This document shows, one piece after another, positions 38,281-49,713 of a DNA stretch of 64,000 bases. The first letter of the stretch is position 1; every line of letters begins with the position of its first letter. Below the pieces are notes generated by a model. That model saw nothing but the letters and a program-made list of their open reading frames with translations. It did no database searches and had not been told where the DNA came from. A program made the translations under genes and the position numbers. This DNA is from Siphlonurus alternatus (lineage: Eukaryota; Arthropoda; Insecta; Ephemeroptera; Siphlonuridae): contig OX463781.1 in the NCBI GenBank assembly GCA_949825025.1, positions 6,923,370-6,987,369 of the forward strand, given 5' to 3'.

Positions 38281-38439
38281 GGGAGCGATTCACGAAGCAG
38301 TTAGCCAGGTTTCTAACCACGTTTAGCGTAACCACGTTTAAATAGGTGGTTTAACACGTAAATTAAACAGGTATAATTGAACGTGATTAAGCTATAAACG
38401 TGTTTAGAAACCTGGCTAACTTCTTCGTGAATCGCACTC
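38281..38439. mobile_element. PIF/Harbinger-like MITE 2 (159 bp)
   Basis: It starts GGGAGCGATTCACGAAG and ends with the mirror CTTCGTGAATCGCACTC. Inner arms TTAGCCAGGTTTCTAA and TTAGAAACCTGGCTAA pair. ATT flanks both sides (38278-38280 and 38440-38442). Same end type and duplication length as the elements at 34028 and 46867. Confidence 0.75.
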
Positions 38440-41400
38440 ATTATATATGACATATAAAAGATAATTTTTAAATTGCTATAAAATGCAACAAATATAATGT
38501 ATTGCTATAATTATTATATTATATGCAGCTGAAATGAATAAATATAAGAGAAGAATTATTGTCACTAGTTTTTAGGAAATGGTGAATCACTTTGAAAATT
38601 ACAGTAAACCCGGCTGTAAACCTTCCTTACATTTAATTAAAGAGGAGTCAGCGAGTTGAGTGCGCAGTGCATGACGGGAATGACGTCACGCACTATATGT
38701 GCATACGAAAAAGTTACGTCGGCTCCTCAAAAGCTGCGCAGTAGAAATTTATGCAAGTTGCGCAATACGAGCATCTGCTGAAGTTATATAGTGTTGTTGA
38801 TCCCGTTGATCCAGTCAGCTGTTAACCCATAGACCGCAACATTTGAAATGAAAATTTGCCTCGGATTTTGGTATTGTATCGGAATTTTTTCAAAATTTTT
38901 ATGAAGGGCTAATAAAGGTTATGACACTTTCTGATTCACCATAATATGTTCTATCTTAGAATATTTTTAAACACATTTTACGGGAGATTGCGAAAGAAAT
39001 TAAAGTTCGAATTAAAAAGAATCCACGTTTTTCGAGCGTCAGCATGGAGTAGATGGACGAAGTCATCGACTTTTAGACCCAAATGCTCAGAATTTTTATA
39101 CGAAGGACGGTCTCAACTGATTTCAGATGCTTATTTATGGTGCTCCAAAGTAACTTTTTACATGCAAGAGAATAAGCTTTACCATCGGTCAATTTTTCGC
39201 TCACTCTACTTTAAAATATTCAGTGAAAAAAAATAAGCAGAAGACAGTCTAGCTAGTTTTTTAGATATTCAGGAATCAGGATATAAATAGTGAGAATATC
39301 ATTGGAAATCTGGCGGCCATTAGTCAAATCAAGTCAAATCAGCATCTTTTTCAACTAAAAAAATTAATATCTCAAAAACTGGACTGAATAATTATTTTTT
39401 TTACTTCAGAAAGTGAACAGTCATTTTGTTCTAATGGTGATTGAATGCAGCAAAAGATTTCTCTGTATAAAGTATAAAGTCGTTAAAACCTTTATTTTAA
39501 TCTTTGCTTTACTCGCATTGAGAGCACAAAAAGCGCAAAGGACCAATTAACTTTTTTCTGACGTTATTGCACGATTATAAGGTAAAGATAACACGGATCA
39601 GTCGGCCCAATGCTAAAAAAAATCCCATTCATAAAAAGTATGAAAAAAAAATAAAATGTTCTCCTTTACATTCCCTATCAGTATGTAAAATATCAGGTAT
39701 ACAAAAACGAGCTAGTTTTCGAGTTATTAATTTTTAAAGTTAACTAATTTAACATGGAAGTTCCATTTCTCCAGGTTGATGAAAAAGGGGTTTTCTGTAG
39801 CTAGGAATTTTTGACAAGGGAATTCGGAATTTTACCCCCTTTCATTTGCTCTAAGAGACGAAGAGATACAGACGTGATTACGTATTTTAAAGATAAAAAG
39901 AGAACCCACGGCTATTCCAAAATAATTTAGGTTCGCCCTAGATTGCGTGATAAGCTGATTACGTCCAATAATTGAACAGGGGTATAAAGTTTGTCCATCG
40001 TACGTCACACCCGCGGATTTATTGGTACTGTTTATCATTGACTATGGAGATGCAGATTTGCAAACATGTAATATATATCATACAACTGCATGGAATTTTT
40101 GTATTATATTGGATACAATAAACAAATCAAATCAAAAGTTATCCAAACGCAAGTTCACTATTATGTATACATGTCATCTCCATGCGTAAAGATGTTGCAT
40201 GCACTCAAACGCAGCAAGATAATTAATGTTTATGTCATAGACGTGAATTACGTCTATGTTTTTTTTAGTTGTCCCAAAGTTTCAAATGGTATGTATAATA
40301 ACGGACAACTTGCACGATTTTTTAATTATTGTATTCAGTATTTGGATATAGAGGGCTTCGACTTAAGCATGATCATTTTTTTTATTATTTTTTTTTAAAT
40401 CCCTTAAAATTAAGGAGAATGACGCTGTGATGTCATAGTCATGCAACGTCATTCCGTATGTTTGTATGCGTGTTAAATATTTGCATGAATATTAAGTCAC
40501 AGCTCTTGCAGCATAATTTTTTAAGTGGGTTCAAAAACAAAAATCTTTTTAAAAAAAAATGGTAACATATAAAACTCGAGGACCATGTGCAATGAAAATA
40601 TACTGTACAGGTTTTTAATTTGTAATAAGAATAACCTGTCTATCCATTTCACCACATTCTAAGTTCAAAAGTTTTCTATACACTGCGTTGACAACATTCG
40701 AGCTATATCAAGACGTTACCAAATCATTTAAAATTGCAGCCATGCAAGGATAATTTTTTAATTTGATCGTTGAATATAGTTGTATTATAGGCTTAAGTTC
40801 ACAATTTTATTAACATTCTATAGATTCAATAATAACCTTGCAAAGTTGCAACCATCAGTACTTCAAAAAAACTCGTAAGGTAGAAAAATATACAAATTTA
40901 TTAATATCGATTATGTTCTATTTAATTTACGTAACAGTTCTCTGGAGCTTTAATTTAAAATTAACGGTGCTAATTATAATTAAACACGTAATTACTGCAT
41001 TGCAATATAATTTATAATTATGTATTTAAAAATTGTTACAAGGCTACAATTTTAGAGGTCTAGTAATAAATTATATATTATAGTTTGAAATTTTAACAAG
41101 GATTGTTTTTGGTAGAAAGTATATGAAAATGGTCAATGATGAAAATTTGAAATTAATTAATATTATTTATTTTATTTAATCCACATTCACGTTTAACTTA
41201 TGATTCTATTCACATTGCCGGACCTTCAAGATGCAGATGAGTGTGAGAGATACTGATAGAGGCGTGTATGCGGCATCAAGCAAACCAGCAATGTGTGCAA
41301 TATCCTTGGCTTCACCTTGAGCGGGCGGGCGGGCATCGCCCTAGCTCCATGCTCGTCATTATCGCCACTAATTCCTCCCATTTAGCCTTGATGTATACGA

Positions 41401-43395
41401 AGTCATCACTACAATGATGGTGCATAGACACTCATATAAGAGTGCAGCAAGGATGGTTTTAGACTCAACTTCTGTAATGGCGGTTTATTGGCAGAGTATA
41501 CACTAACGTATATACTCAGAAAAATTAGTATTTTAAGTAAAGTACCCTTGTGCATATAATTATATTGAATAGCGAATTCCATGCTCAATATTCTTATAGG
41601 TTACACCAAAGAGAATACATTATAAAATCTCTGGTTACACCCAGTATATTATGTAACGTAATTTTTCTAAGTTTTCTTTCAGCTCAGTGAGTGTCAGCAA
41701 ATTTTTCCAGTGACACGTCTTCTCTCCAAAGGCTCAAGCAGCGCGGAGAATAATTCAATCCGAGAGTTAGGATTTTAAAAACTGTCCCCTCCCCCCCCCC
41801 CCCCCCCCCCTCCTTTCCACACTAACAGTAGAGGATTTCAGATTCACAGCAGCATTGAAATACTGTACAAACTTCATACATGGGGGAAAACTAATTCTAA
41901 AAAAAAAAAATAAAAAAAAATATTAATTCATTAAAAATTAAAGAATACGGAAATAAATTAAATAACGAATCGAAAATAAAATGGTTTTGCTCATCTCGAT
42001 TGAAAATAAAATTAATTTTTAAATTTCGTACAGAAAATGAGAAAACTTGGAACTTTTTAATTCACTCCTTCACTATGAGAAAAATAAGGATAAATGTTAT
42101 GAAACAAAAGCTGCAAGTGTTGCACTGTATAATATGCGGAATAATTTTCACTTCTTTAGAAATACGAACATTCAAATTTCCTAACAAATTACTGAAATAT
42201 AATTTACATCGGTCCAGTAAAAAATCGCTTGATAAAATAGCATATCTTATAATAAGAACCATAAACATGCAACAAAAAAAGTAAGGCATGCGGTTATTAT
42301 AATTTATTTAAAAAGTTTATTTTATATTATTAGATCAAACACACGAGAAAAAAGTTTGATACATCTAAAATATAATTGAAAATAAAATAGATTTTATAAC
42401 AGCTGCTGGTCACTATTTTTTATATAATAATGATGTATAAAGCTTTGAACACTTTGACTTCTTTTAAAGTAGCACAAAATAAAAATCTTGAGGTAACAAA
42501 GTTGATTTTTCACATGTGACGCACTCTGACGAACTATCACTGATGTAACACTCGACGATAGATAATATTCCAAGCACTGTATCCTCGATGACACATGAAG
42601 AACACCACACTGAAGATGGTAATCTTGTTATTACGATGATCTTCACAAGATATTAGGGCAGCACTGCACTTGTATAACAATCACTTATCACTTTATAAGA
42701 GTGACCAGCAGCTTTGAGACCATAATATTATCTCGATATCTCTGTCAGTAATTTATAGCATATGTATCAAACTCTTTTTTTTTTTTTTATTGTTATTTTT
42801 ATTTAATGGTTAATTTTAAATGTTAAAATATGAGCTCTTCAATCATGGCAAAAAAATTAAGCGAAATAGAAAGCAATAAGACTTGTTTAAATTAAATATA
42901 GTAAATAAAATGCCTAGAGGGGTAACCAAAACAGAATTATCACCCACAAAGGAGGCATTAACTTAATAAAAAGAGGAAACAGAAAAAAAATACCACTGGA
43001 TTCTTATTTTCAAGGAGCTGGTAATATTAACAAAATTAATGAGTGACCTAATTTCAAAACCAGCAATATCCACTCTGAGATAAGATTAAATTTCAAGAAC
43101 ACAGAAAAGCAATTAAAATGTTATGTTTATAATCTCTGCAAAGTGGTCCATGTGAGATGCAAGGCGAAACTTAATTTTTACGTTTATTATAGTTCTATAG
43201 ATATTTTGCAATTTATTTATTATATTCAGTGGACATTTTTTCCTGTGGAAGCATTACCCCAAATCCAAATGGAGAGTTTGGTTTTGGAAAACAGCCTACT
43301 CGCAAATTAATTTGACCGCACTAGGGTGATTAAACTGGTTATGCGCGTTAATTGAAGAGCTCACAAGTGCATCTATAGGTTGCTTATTAACTTAC
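38440..43395. other. Large spen intron, last part: AT-rich, no gene seen
   Basis: It contains TGACGTCA at 38681-38688 in a small GC-richer patch, an 11-bp inverted pair ATGGTGAATCA/TGATTCACCAT (38579 and 38931), a GCGGGCGGGCGGGC patch at about 41320 and a C run at 41791-41810. Open frames such as 40090-40398 and 42000-42284 show no recognisable protein. Confidence 0.5.
41791..41810. repeat. C homopolymer (20 nt)
   Basis: A run of 20 C, preceded by CCCCT. Together with the G run at 11203 it is one of two long C/G runs in an AT-rich region. Confidence 0.95.
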
Positions 43396-43746
43396 CCGTG
43401 CGGGAACCTGGGTGACCTGGGTGGGTAGAGCGGTGCAGTACCGCTAGCTCCCCCCACCGAAGGCGCACTCACTGCTGCCCCCAGACCATCATCGTGAATG
43501 TGCACGAGGGTGGCCGGTGCAGCAGGCGGCTCATAGTACTCGGTCGTCAGGCAGCGCTCGTCCAGCTTGTGCTCTGCCGTGTGCGCCTTGCTAGCGGACT
43601 TGATGTCCATGAAGGCGACCGCGGCGCATAAGCCCGCACCATCCTCGGCAGCAGAAGCAGCTGCCACCGCCGCAGCCGTGCCCGCCCCCGCACCGGGACC
43701 AGCGTGGCGCGGCGGCAGCAACTTGACGCTTTGCACGCGGCCATAC
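43396..43746 (-). CDS. spen: spen exon: second part of RRM1 plus Ala/Gly-rich insert
   Basis: The exon encodes about 117 residues. It opens with RYGRVQSVKLL, which aligns with the RYGRV-SVKIL strand of RRM1 in Spen proteins, and continues with CAAVAFMDIKSASKAH, matching the RNP1 strand and following helix. The acceptor is a pyrimidine/GT-rich tract ending TTGCAG next to 43746; the donor is GTAAGT from 43395. Entry phase is 2 (it completes the Arg codon) and exit phase is 2. The RNP2 strand (usual HLWVGNLP) must be encoded upstream and was not found up to 64000. Between the second and third beta strands there are roughly 28 extra residues rich in Ala and Gly, longer than the short loop I recall for vertebrate Spen. 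The tail is Pro/Gly-rich. The exon is much richer in GC than its surroundings. Confidence 0.9.
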
Positions 43747-45779
43747 CTGCAACACACACACGTAACGTCAGTCACAAATTTCACCATGCCACTTTTTACA
43801 GCACATCCAGGAAGCCACGTTAATCACGTGTCAGACAGACATGGGGCGATGAAAACCTTCAAACTCTCCAACTCCAAACGCCAAGAGTATAGTACCTAAA
43901 TTTCCTAGGCGAATGGAGACTGAACCTGATCATGTCAGTGGTTGGCCCAGCAGTACTCATGTCCGCAAGGCCTCGTGTGCAAGTGGCCGGACGGTTGATG
44001 TGGCCACGGAAACCGCGGTGACCGATGGTGGCTGCTGCTTCTGTTGCGAGCGTGAGTACATGCCGCGGCGATTCTTTATGACCAGAACGTGACTTCGTGA
44101 CGCTGGCACCAAACACGAAACAAATCAAGCTCGCTGAGTGCGTGAAATGAAAACTACGTTACCAGCTTATGATATATACAACCAAATGCGCACATGCAGC
44201 TATAAGAACTTGCAGATACACTGCAGAGCAAATTGATTTCCAAATGTAATATTCCATTCATATATGATTCATGCATGTCATAAGTGCAATTTACTTCATA
44301 AAGAGATTCAGCTGGCTCGACAATTAGAAAAATAATGACAAACACAGTAATCATTCTATATATTAATTATGCATGTTTTATCTAAATCTTCTTTTTTGTT
44401 CAGAAAAGATATAGAGAAATAAAATTTTAAATTTCAACAATATTTTAAAAATCCACATGTTTCGGGAAAATTCAAGCAGTTTCCCAACAGCTCTACTTTC
44501 GATTTTGCAATAAATCTCAATATTATATTATACCATAATGACCGTAAGTTGTAACTTATCCTGAAATAAACAAACATAATTATCTATTATTGACTATAAA
44601 TCCAAGTGATACAGCAACTGCATGGTCAGTAAAAGATTAAAATTTAATTTAGCTTGAGTGACATTGAATCTCCAGTCATATTATTTTTGCCTCTTTCTCA
44701 CAGCAGGAAACACAACTCACAACGGCGAAGGAAGAGAAATTTAATCTTTGATATTAAAACGAACAGGAACGTGCTGCGCAGCGCTGTCAGGCACAGAACC
44801 TGCTATATTATTGTTCTGATATGACTGCAGCAGCGGAATTTCCATCACGTCATGGGCTAAGAAAATAAGCTGCCATATCCGAATCATATGATAAAGGCCG
44901 GAATTAACCAACAACATGCAGGCAGGGCCAAATTTAAGGTACAGTAGTATCATATAATATTTTCCTATCAGATTTCTGTGTAATTTATGTTATATGATAG
45001 AAAAAAAAGTAATACCATGAAGTTTTTTTCTTTTTTTTTTCAATCGGAAGGCACGAGTATTCAAAATTACTGTAAGATGAAACTGCAAATCATATAATTA
45101 TACTACCGTGGGGGCATACATGACCAAAATGTGTCAATTGCCACAAAATATCAACCAATCATATTATACTGCATGCACGTAAATATAAAATGGGACTATA
45201 TCAACTAACGCAATTGGATTTTGCAAATTTGTAATATGTAATCTACCATATGATAGAAAGGACGTATACACTATTCTTGATACAAAGATACAAAGCATGA
45301 AAATATACTATGCATTGATATATTGTTTAAAATACTTTTATGAAGTGTAAGTCTGGTTGCCTATCTTATGTAGCTGCAGGCTGAATGAGGGATAGCAAAA
45401 CGTGATGCAATGTAATAAATAGCAGATCATCACGAAGTACCAAGAAATTATATCCTCATAAAAATATAATTACTACTTTGGCATATTTTCTGTCTATACA
45501 GTCTTTGGATCATAACAGGCTGTATTTGTATTTTTTATAAATTGAATTTTCCAATATTCTGTGGATATTGTTCCTCTTTGATTCATCAAATTAATGTATA
45601 TATCAGCAAGGCAAAATACTAAAATTGAGCAAATAATTTTGACGAATAATTAGTTATGAAATTACTGTATATTATCGTGATTTAAAATACTCTCAGCACG
45701 TTGAAAGCAAAAGATGGCTTCGAAAGAACTATAACGTGAAACGTTTTGAAGCGACGCAATTATTTGCTATTGTGCCTAG

Positions 45780-46080
45780 GAACGTACTTTCAGCTCAAGC
45801 AAGACCTTTCTACTTTACGGCAATAATTCATCGTGCGGAGTTACGTCTGCGGAAACGGCAGCAGCCAGCGAGAAGAAACAACGAGCAGAAAGAAAATAGG
45901 TGGGCGAGCCAACGACGATAATTTTGGCACGAAGCCAAGGGGAAAAAAATGCCACGCCCCCTTTCACCTGTTCTGGTTATTTCCAGCTCGCATTTTAGTG
46001 ATTGGCTACAAAATCTGCGCATGCGCAGATATATTTTGTGTGGCAGAGCATCTCAGGACGTCGAGCGCAGCATAGCTCAT
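45780..46080. promoter_or_regulatory. Promoter-like patch: CCACGCCCC, CCAAT-type and NRF1-type sites
   Basis: A GC-richer patch has CCACGCCCC (45952-45960, KLF/Sp type), GATTGGCTA (CCAAT-type, ending 46008) and the exact 16-bp palindrome TCTGCGCATGCGCAGA (46014-46029). The palindrome contains GCGCATGCGC, the NRF1 consensus. This set is typical of TATA-less promoters. It lies 2.0-2.3 kb upstream of the RRM1 exon, so an internal or alternative start of spen is possible. It is not proven by sequence. Confidence 0.4.
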
Positions 46081-46866
46081 AGCAAAGGCTGCTTGAATTG
46101 CTTGAAAGCTGTACTTTTTTTTTTTAATAAAAAACAAAAATGCATTATAATCCAGTCTGAAACTTCCAGAGTGCATCCAAAATCAAAACTTGCAATGTCA
46201 GTGTCACTGGGCACTGCATGGGACCATGAATACAATCGAGTGGCAATGTTGTTCGATATTAAAGTTACCAAGTCTTAAATAAAATTTATTGTTATTACAT
46301 GCATTATATTTACTTATTAACACAATAAATAAGAAAACTAGTGAAAAGCCATTTGTTTAGTTTAAACTGGGGACTAGTCAGAAAATTTCAACCCCACAAA
46401 TAATTGCTATAACAGTAATAATCTAATAATTAATGGCCCTACATAAGCATCCCTTATAATTAAATCTTCAGTGTTTCTATGATGTTCATAATAGAGGCAA
46501 ACATTTGTTTATCTTTCCTTCATTCTACATATAACATTAGTCTGAAATCCTCAATGAAGCCTGAATATTTCATTTTTTTAAGTATAAATTATAAAACTGC
46601 AGAAATCAATTTATTGGTTACGTATTACATTAAATCTAAAGAGCTTATAGCATATTATTATTTTAATTAATTCAAATTTCAATTAATTTGCCTCAAAGGA
46701 AATAAAAACCCGAAAGGTAAATCAAGAAATAAGACAATAATATAATTTATATACCCAATAGTCTGAAAAGTGAGTTACAGGTTGATCATTACAAATCTGC
46801 ATCGAAATTCCATACCAACTATAAATCTTATCAAAAATGAATAAAAATATTGTATTTAAATACAAT

Positions 46867-46992
46867 GGGCGTAATTCACGAAGACGATTTACGACGTTTA
46901 TTGCCATTGAATTAGGCTGGCGCTGAGAGCGGTTAGTGAGAAACGTAGATAACAGATAACTTCTCTGGATAACTCATTCATGAATCGGTCCC
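46867..46992. mobile_element. PIF/Harbinger-like MITE 3 (126 bp, diverged)
   Basis: It starts GGGCGTAATTCACGAAG and ends CATGAATCGGTCCC, with AAT flanking both sides (46864-46866 and 46993-46995). The arms are weaker than in the other two copies, so this is an older insertion of the same type. Confidence 0.6.
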
Positions 46993-48440
46993 AATGATTC
47001 TTAAATATCTATATGATAAGATCAGTTAGACCCAAACTCAATATTAATTTCAATTAAGCTGCAGATATAGCAACTGCAACGTTTAAATTTTTAAATTTAA
47101 GTTTAAATTTTTTGAAGTCGTAGTTTGTGATTCTTCCCGAGCCCCACTCATGGCTCAGCGCTCGCCTGCCTGCCGCGTCACTCTGCAGAACCTCCCCTCC
47201 CCCCACTTGCCCTCCCCCCGCATAACAGGCTTGCTCTTTACTTCACAACGTTGCCATGTAGGCCCGAGGCCAAACAAACTTCATTACAACGCGTTGAAAT
47301 CAATCACTATAATGCACATTAGCACAGCAAGCAACAATAACATCATCAATAGTAGTAGTATTTAATGATAACAAGAAAAAGGGTTGGTAAAAAGAAGAAA
47401 AACAAAAACAGAATTTAAACAACAAATTATTAAAAATTTTACTATCAATTCCAAAGCCAATTTAATGTACGATACACGAGTTAAATCACAAGTTATTAAA
47501 TCTTTGTGTCGCGAGAGACAATGTCTCTGTTACAACTTTGGTTGTGTTTAATGTTTAATCCAATTTTACGTATTTTAATTAATATTAAGGTTCAATATTT
47601 CGAAAACAAAGCATACATGGTAGCGTAGTGTGCAGTATTATGATGCAGCGAAGGTAGACAAAACATAAAAGCAAAACGTTGGCACATATAATCTGAAATG
47701 CATTTTCAAACAAGTAAAACAATCAAGCAAAGGCGCACGAACAGTAAAAATTATTTCTAAAAGTTAGAATGGAGTTCTAAATAAATATTATCTTTAATTA
47801 ACAAGAAAACGAGAGACAAATGCATTTATATTTTAATTGAAAACAAAAAAAAAAAAAAAAAAACAATCAAAACAAGATGTCCATGAAACACAAATAAATG
47901 GAAAAACATCAAATAAAATATAAATACATTTTGGATTTCCTCAGAGCGGCGATGCTCCACGTAACAAGACGATTCTGTGAAAATCATTAACACAGAATTA
48001 CTAACATTATTCCACAATATTAAAGTACAAATAGTGTGGATATTTATTATAGCACCAAAATTATTCTTTCTCCACTAATATGCTGGAAAAAAAGACTAAA
48101 CAACAACTCACATTCTTAATTTTTTTTCAAATAGAATCAGTAATGAGTTATTCGTTATTAATGTTATCACGAAATGTTCCAAAAATAATTTTTTGCACAA
48201 ACAAAATGCCATTTTAATGCAACAAGCTATTAGAACTTTTCTGTAGGTAAAAAAACTTTGCCTCTCAAAACTGTGACCAGTTTTGACTTGATAAACTAAT
48301 TTGGAAACTAATTTTGGTAGGGACTAAAGATCAGCATCCAATAATATCCAGTGTGCAAATCACTTTTGTCAGTTGGGTATCAGTACAGGACCTTTACAAA
48401 ATTGCCATACCCAAAAATGATATAATATATTATATTATAA

Positions 48441-48915
48441 TGGGGTACTGACCAAAAAAAAGTGGCAAGTTTTTGTCAATATTTCAAAAGGCACGAGTAT
48501 TTCATGAAGAACAAGCCCTATTATAGCATTCTACGACAATTTCCTGATTTTATATGAATTTTTAAAACCTCTCAAAAATGACGTCATAGCATTGAATCTT
48601 AAATGGGAAAAATATAGTTAGCATTACCAAATCCCATACTTAATTAATATTGAAATGTAACCAACACTTCATTTGCAAGGTTTTTAGGTGCTAGAATCAC
48701 GATAATGAAGGTTTCAAATTCTTACCTCAATAACTTTCCATTTTAGCAATGTTAACTGATGCATTTTCCCACTTAAGATTCAATGCTATGACGTCATCAA
48801 AAAAAGTTTTAAAAATTCATATAAAATCAGCAAATTGTCGTAGAATGCTCTAATAGGGCTCGTTCTTCATAGAATTCTTAGTACTTTTTTATTTCAAATG
48901 CCGGTCAGTACCCCA
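48441..48915. mobile_element. Foldback element with paired TGACGTCA (475 bp)
   Basis: The ends are TGGGGTACTGACC and GGTCAGTACCCCA. Long arms mirror each other, including AGCATTCTACGACAATTTCC on the left, GAATTTTTAAAAC and AAGATTCAATGCTATGACG on the right. TGACGTCA occurs in each arm at 48579-48586 and 48789-48796. No coding capacity. Flanking dinucleotide AT on both sides fits a 2-bp duplication but is weak evidence in AT-rich DNA. Confidence 0.85.
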
Positions 48916-49169
48916 TTCACATTAATCATGAATTCATAAAAATCGTAAAGTACTTCGCTACTACAAATGAAGACCTGATTGACATTCTCATTACTGTTGT
49001 ACGGAGTTCTCTCTTCTAAATGAAAATCAAATATTAACTGCAAAATACATTATTTCTGAGTATGATTAAATTCAACACGGTCTTAAAGGTTATAAATGTA
49101 CAAATTGTGTCTCTTCTTTAGCTGCCTAGTCTTGTACTAAAACTTTATATCAAAGTTTTTGATCCGATT

Positions 49170-49460
49170 GTAATGCGTAGGACTGTACTGTCAGTGCAGG
49201 CGGCGAGCCAGAGTTTAGCTTGGCTGCCTGGATCCTCTTTCAATTGCCCTCGCCGCCTGCCTGCTGGCCTGCCTGCATGCCAGTCGTCATGGCAACGTGA
49301 CGTCAGCAGCGGCGGCGGCGATTACCGCGGCATTACCGGAGGGGCATGGCAGCAAGGAGCGGTGCGGGGTGCAACAGCAAATCCCATTCGTCACCACGAT
49401 AACCAATGAGAGAGCGGCTGACGTGGAGTCTAGGCACTGAACCTGCGCGTAAGTTGCAAC
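49170..49460. promoter_or_regulatory. GC-rich patch with X-box next to CRE
   Basis: GTCATGGCAAC (49286-49296), half of an RFX X-box, is followed after one base by TGACGTCA (49298-49305). Downstream are a GGCGGCGGCGG run and AACCAATGAGAG, a CCAAT-type site. An X-box directly followed by a CRE-like box is a known composite arrangement for RFX and CREB/ATF proteins. Function here is inference. Confidence 0.4.
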
Positions 49461-49695
49461 TCCGAGCTGATGTGGCCTCAGTAGTTCGAAATCATACATG
49501 CAAGCTGAGGCAAACGCTCTCTCAGTCTCTCCTGCAGCAGAATTTTATCCAAATTATTATAGTTAGTTCACCAATTTCATCTATTTCTTCAGTTCAATAG
49601 AATTAGTAAGAAAATTGCTATAGAAATATAAGGTAGTGTACAAATCATAAGCTAGAACTTTCAAATTATAAATTTGTGATGGGTAAGTTCGGTGC

Positions 49696-49713
49696 GAAAC
49701 GATCGATCGTTTC
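49696..49713. repeat. Perfect 18-bp palindrome
   Basis: GAAACGATCGATCGTTTC reads the same on both strands. It has no recognisable context and could be a protein-binding site or chance. Confidence 0.8.

Larger units (their letters stand above)
1..43746 (-). other. spen: spen (split ends) locus, partial at both ends
   Basis: This is the extent of the recognised gene inside the window. Ten coding exons on the minus strand join with GT..AG junctions and matching phase: 43746-43396, 12695-12501, 9170-8886, 8383-8076, 7504-7282, 6902-6776, 6489-6309, 5953-5665, 5221-4997 and 4620-1. Spen-family proteins are large nuclear transcription regulators with N-terminal RNA-recognition motifs and a C-terminal SPOC domain that recruits co-repressors. 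Here RRM1 (second part) to RRM4 are visible; the start codon, the first strand of RRM1 and the SPOC domain lie outside the window. Phases between successive exons are 2, 2, 2, 1, 2, 0, 1, 2 and 2. Intron lengths in order are 30700, 3330, 502, 571, 379, 286, 355, 443 and 376 bp. Confidence 0.93.
43747..48440. other. Sequence upstream of the RRM1 exon: intron, promoter-like patch, one MITE
   Basis: The RNP2-coding exon that should precede the exon ending at 43746 was searched for by eye (complement of VGNLP codons next to a phase-2 donor) and not found. The stretch holds a promoter-like patch at 45780-46080 and the MITE at 46867-46992. A GC-rich patch at 47140-47230 has no coding signature. Confidence 0.5.

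Noticed and set aside
38579..38941. Element bounded by ATGGTGAATCA and its complement
   Set aside because: Only 11 bp match and the arms do not extend inward; no flanking duplication could be made out.
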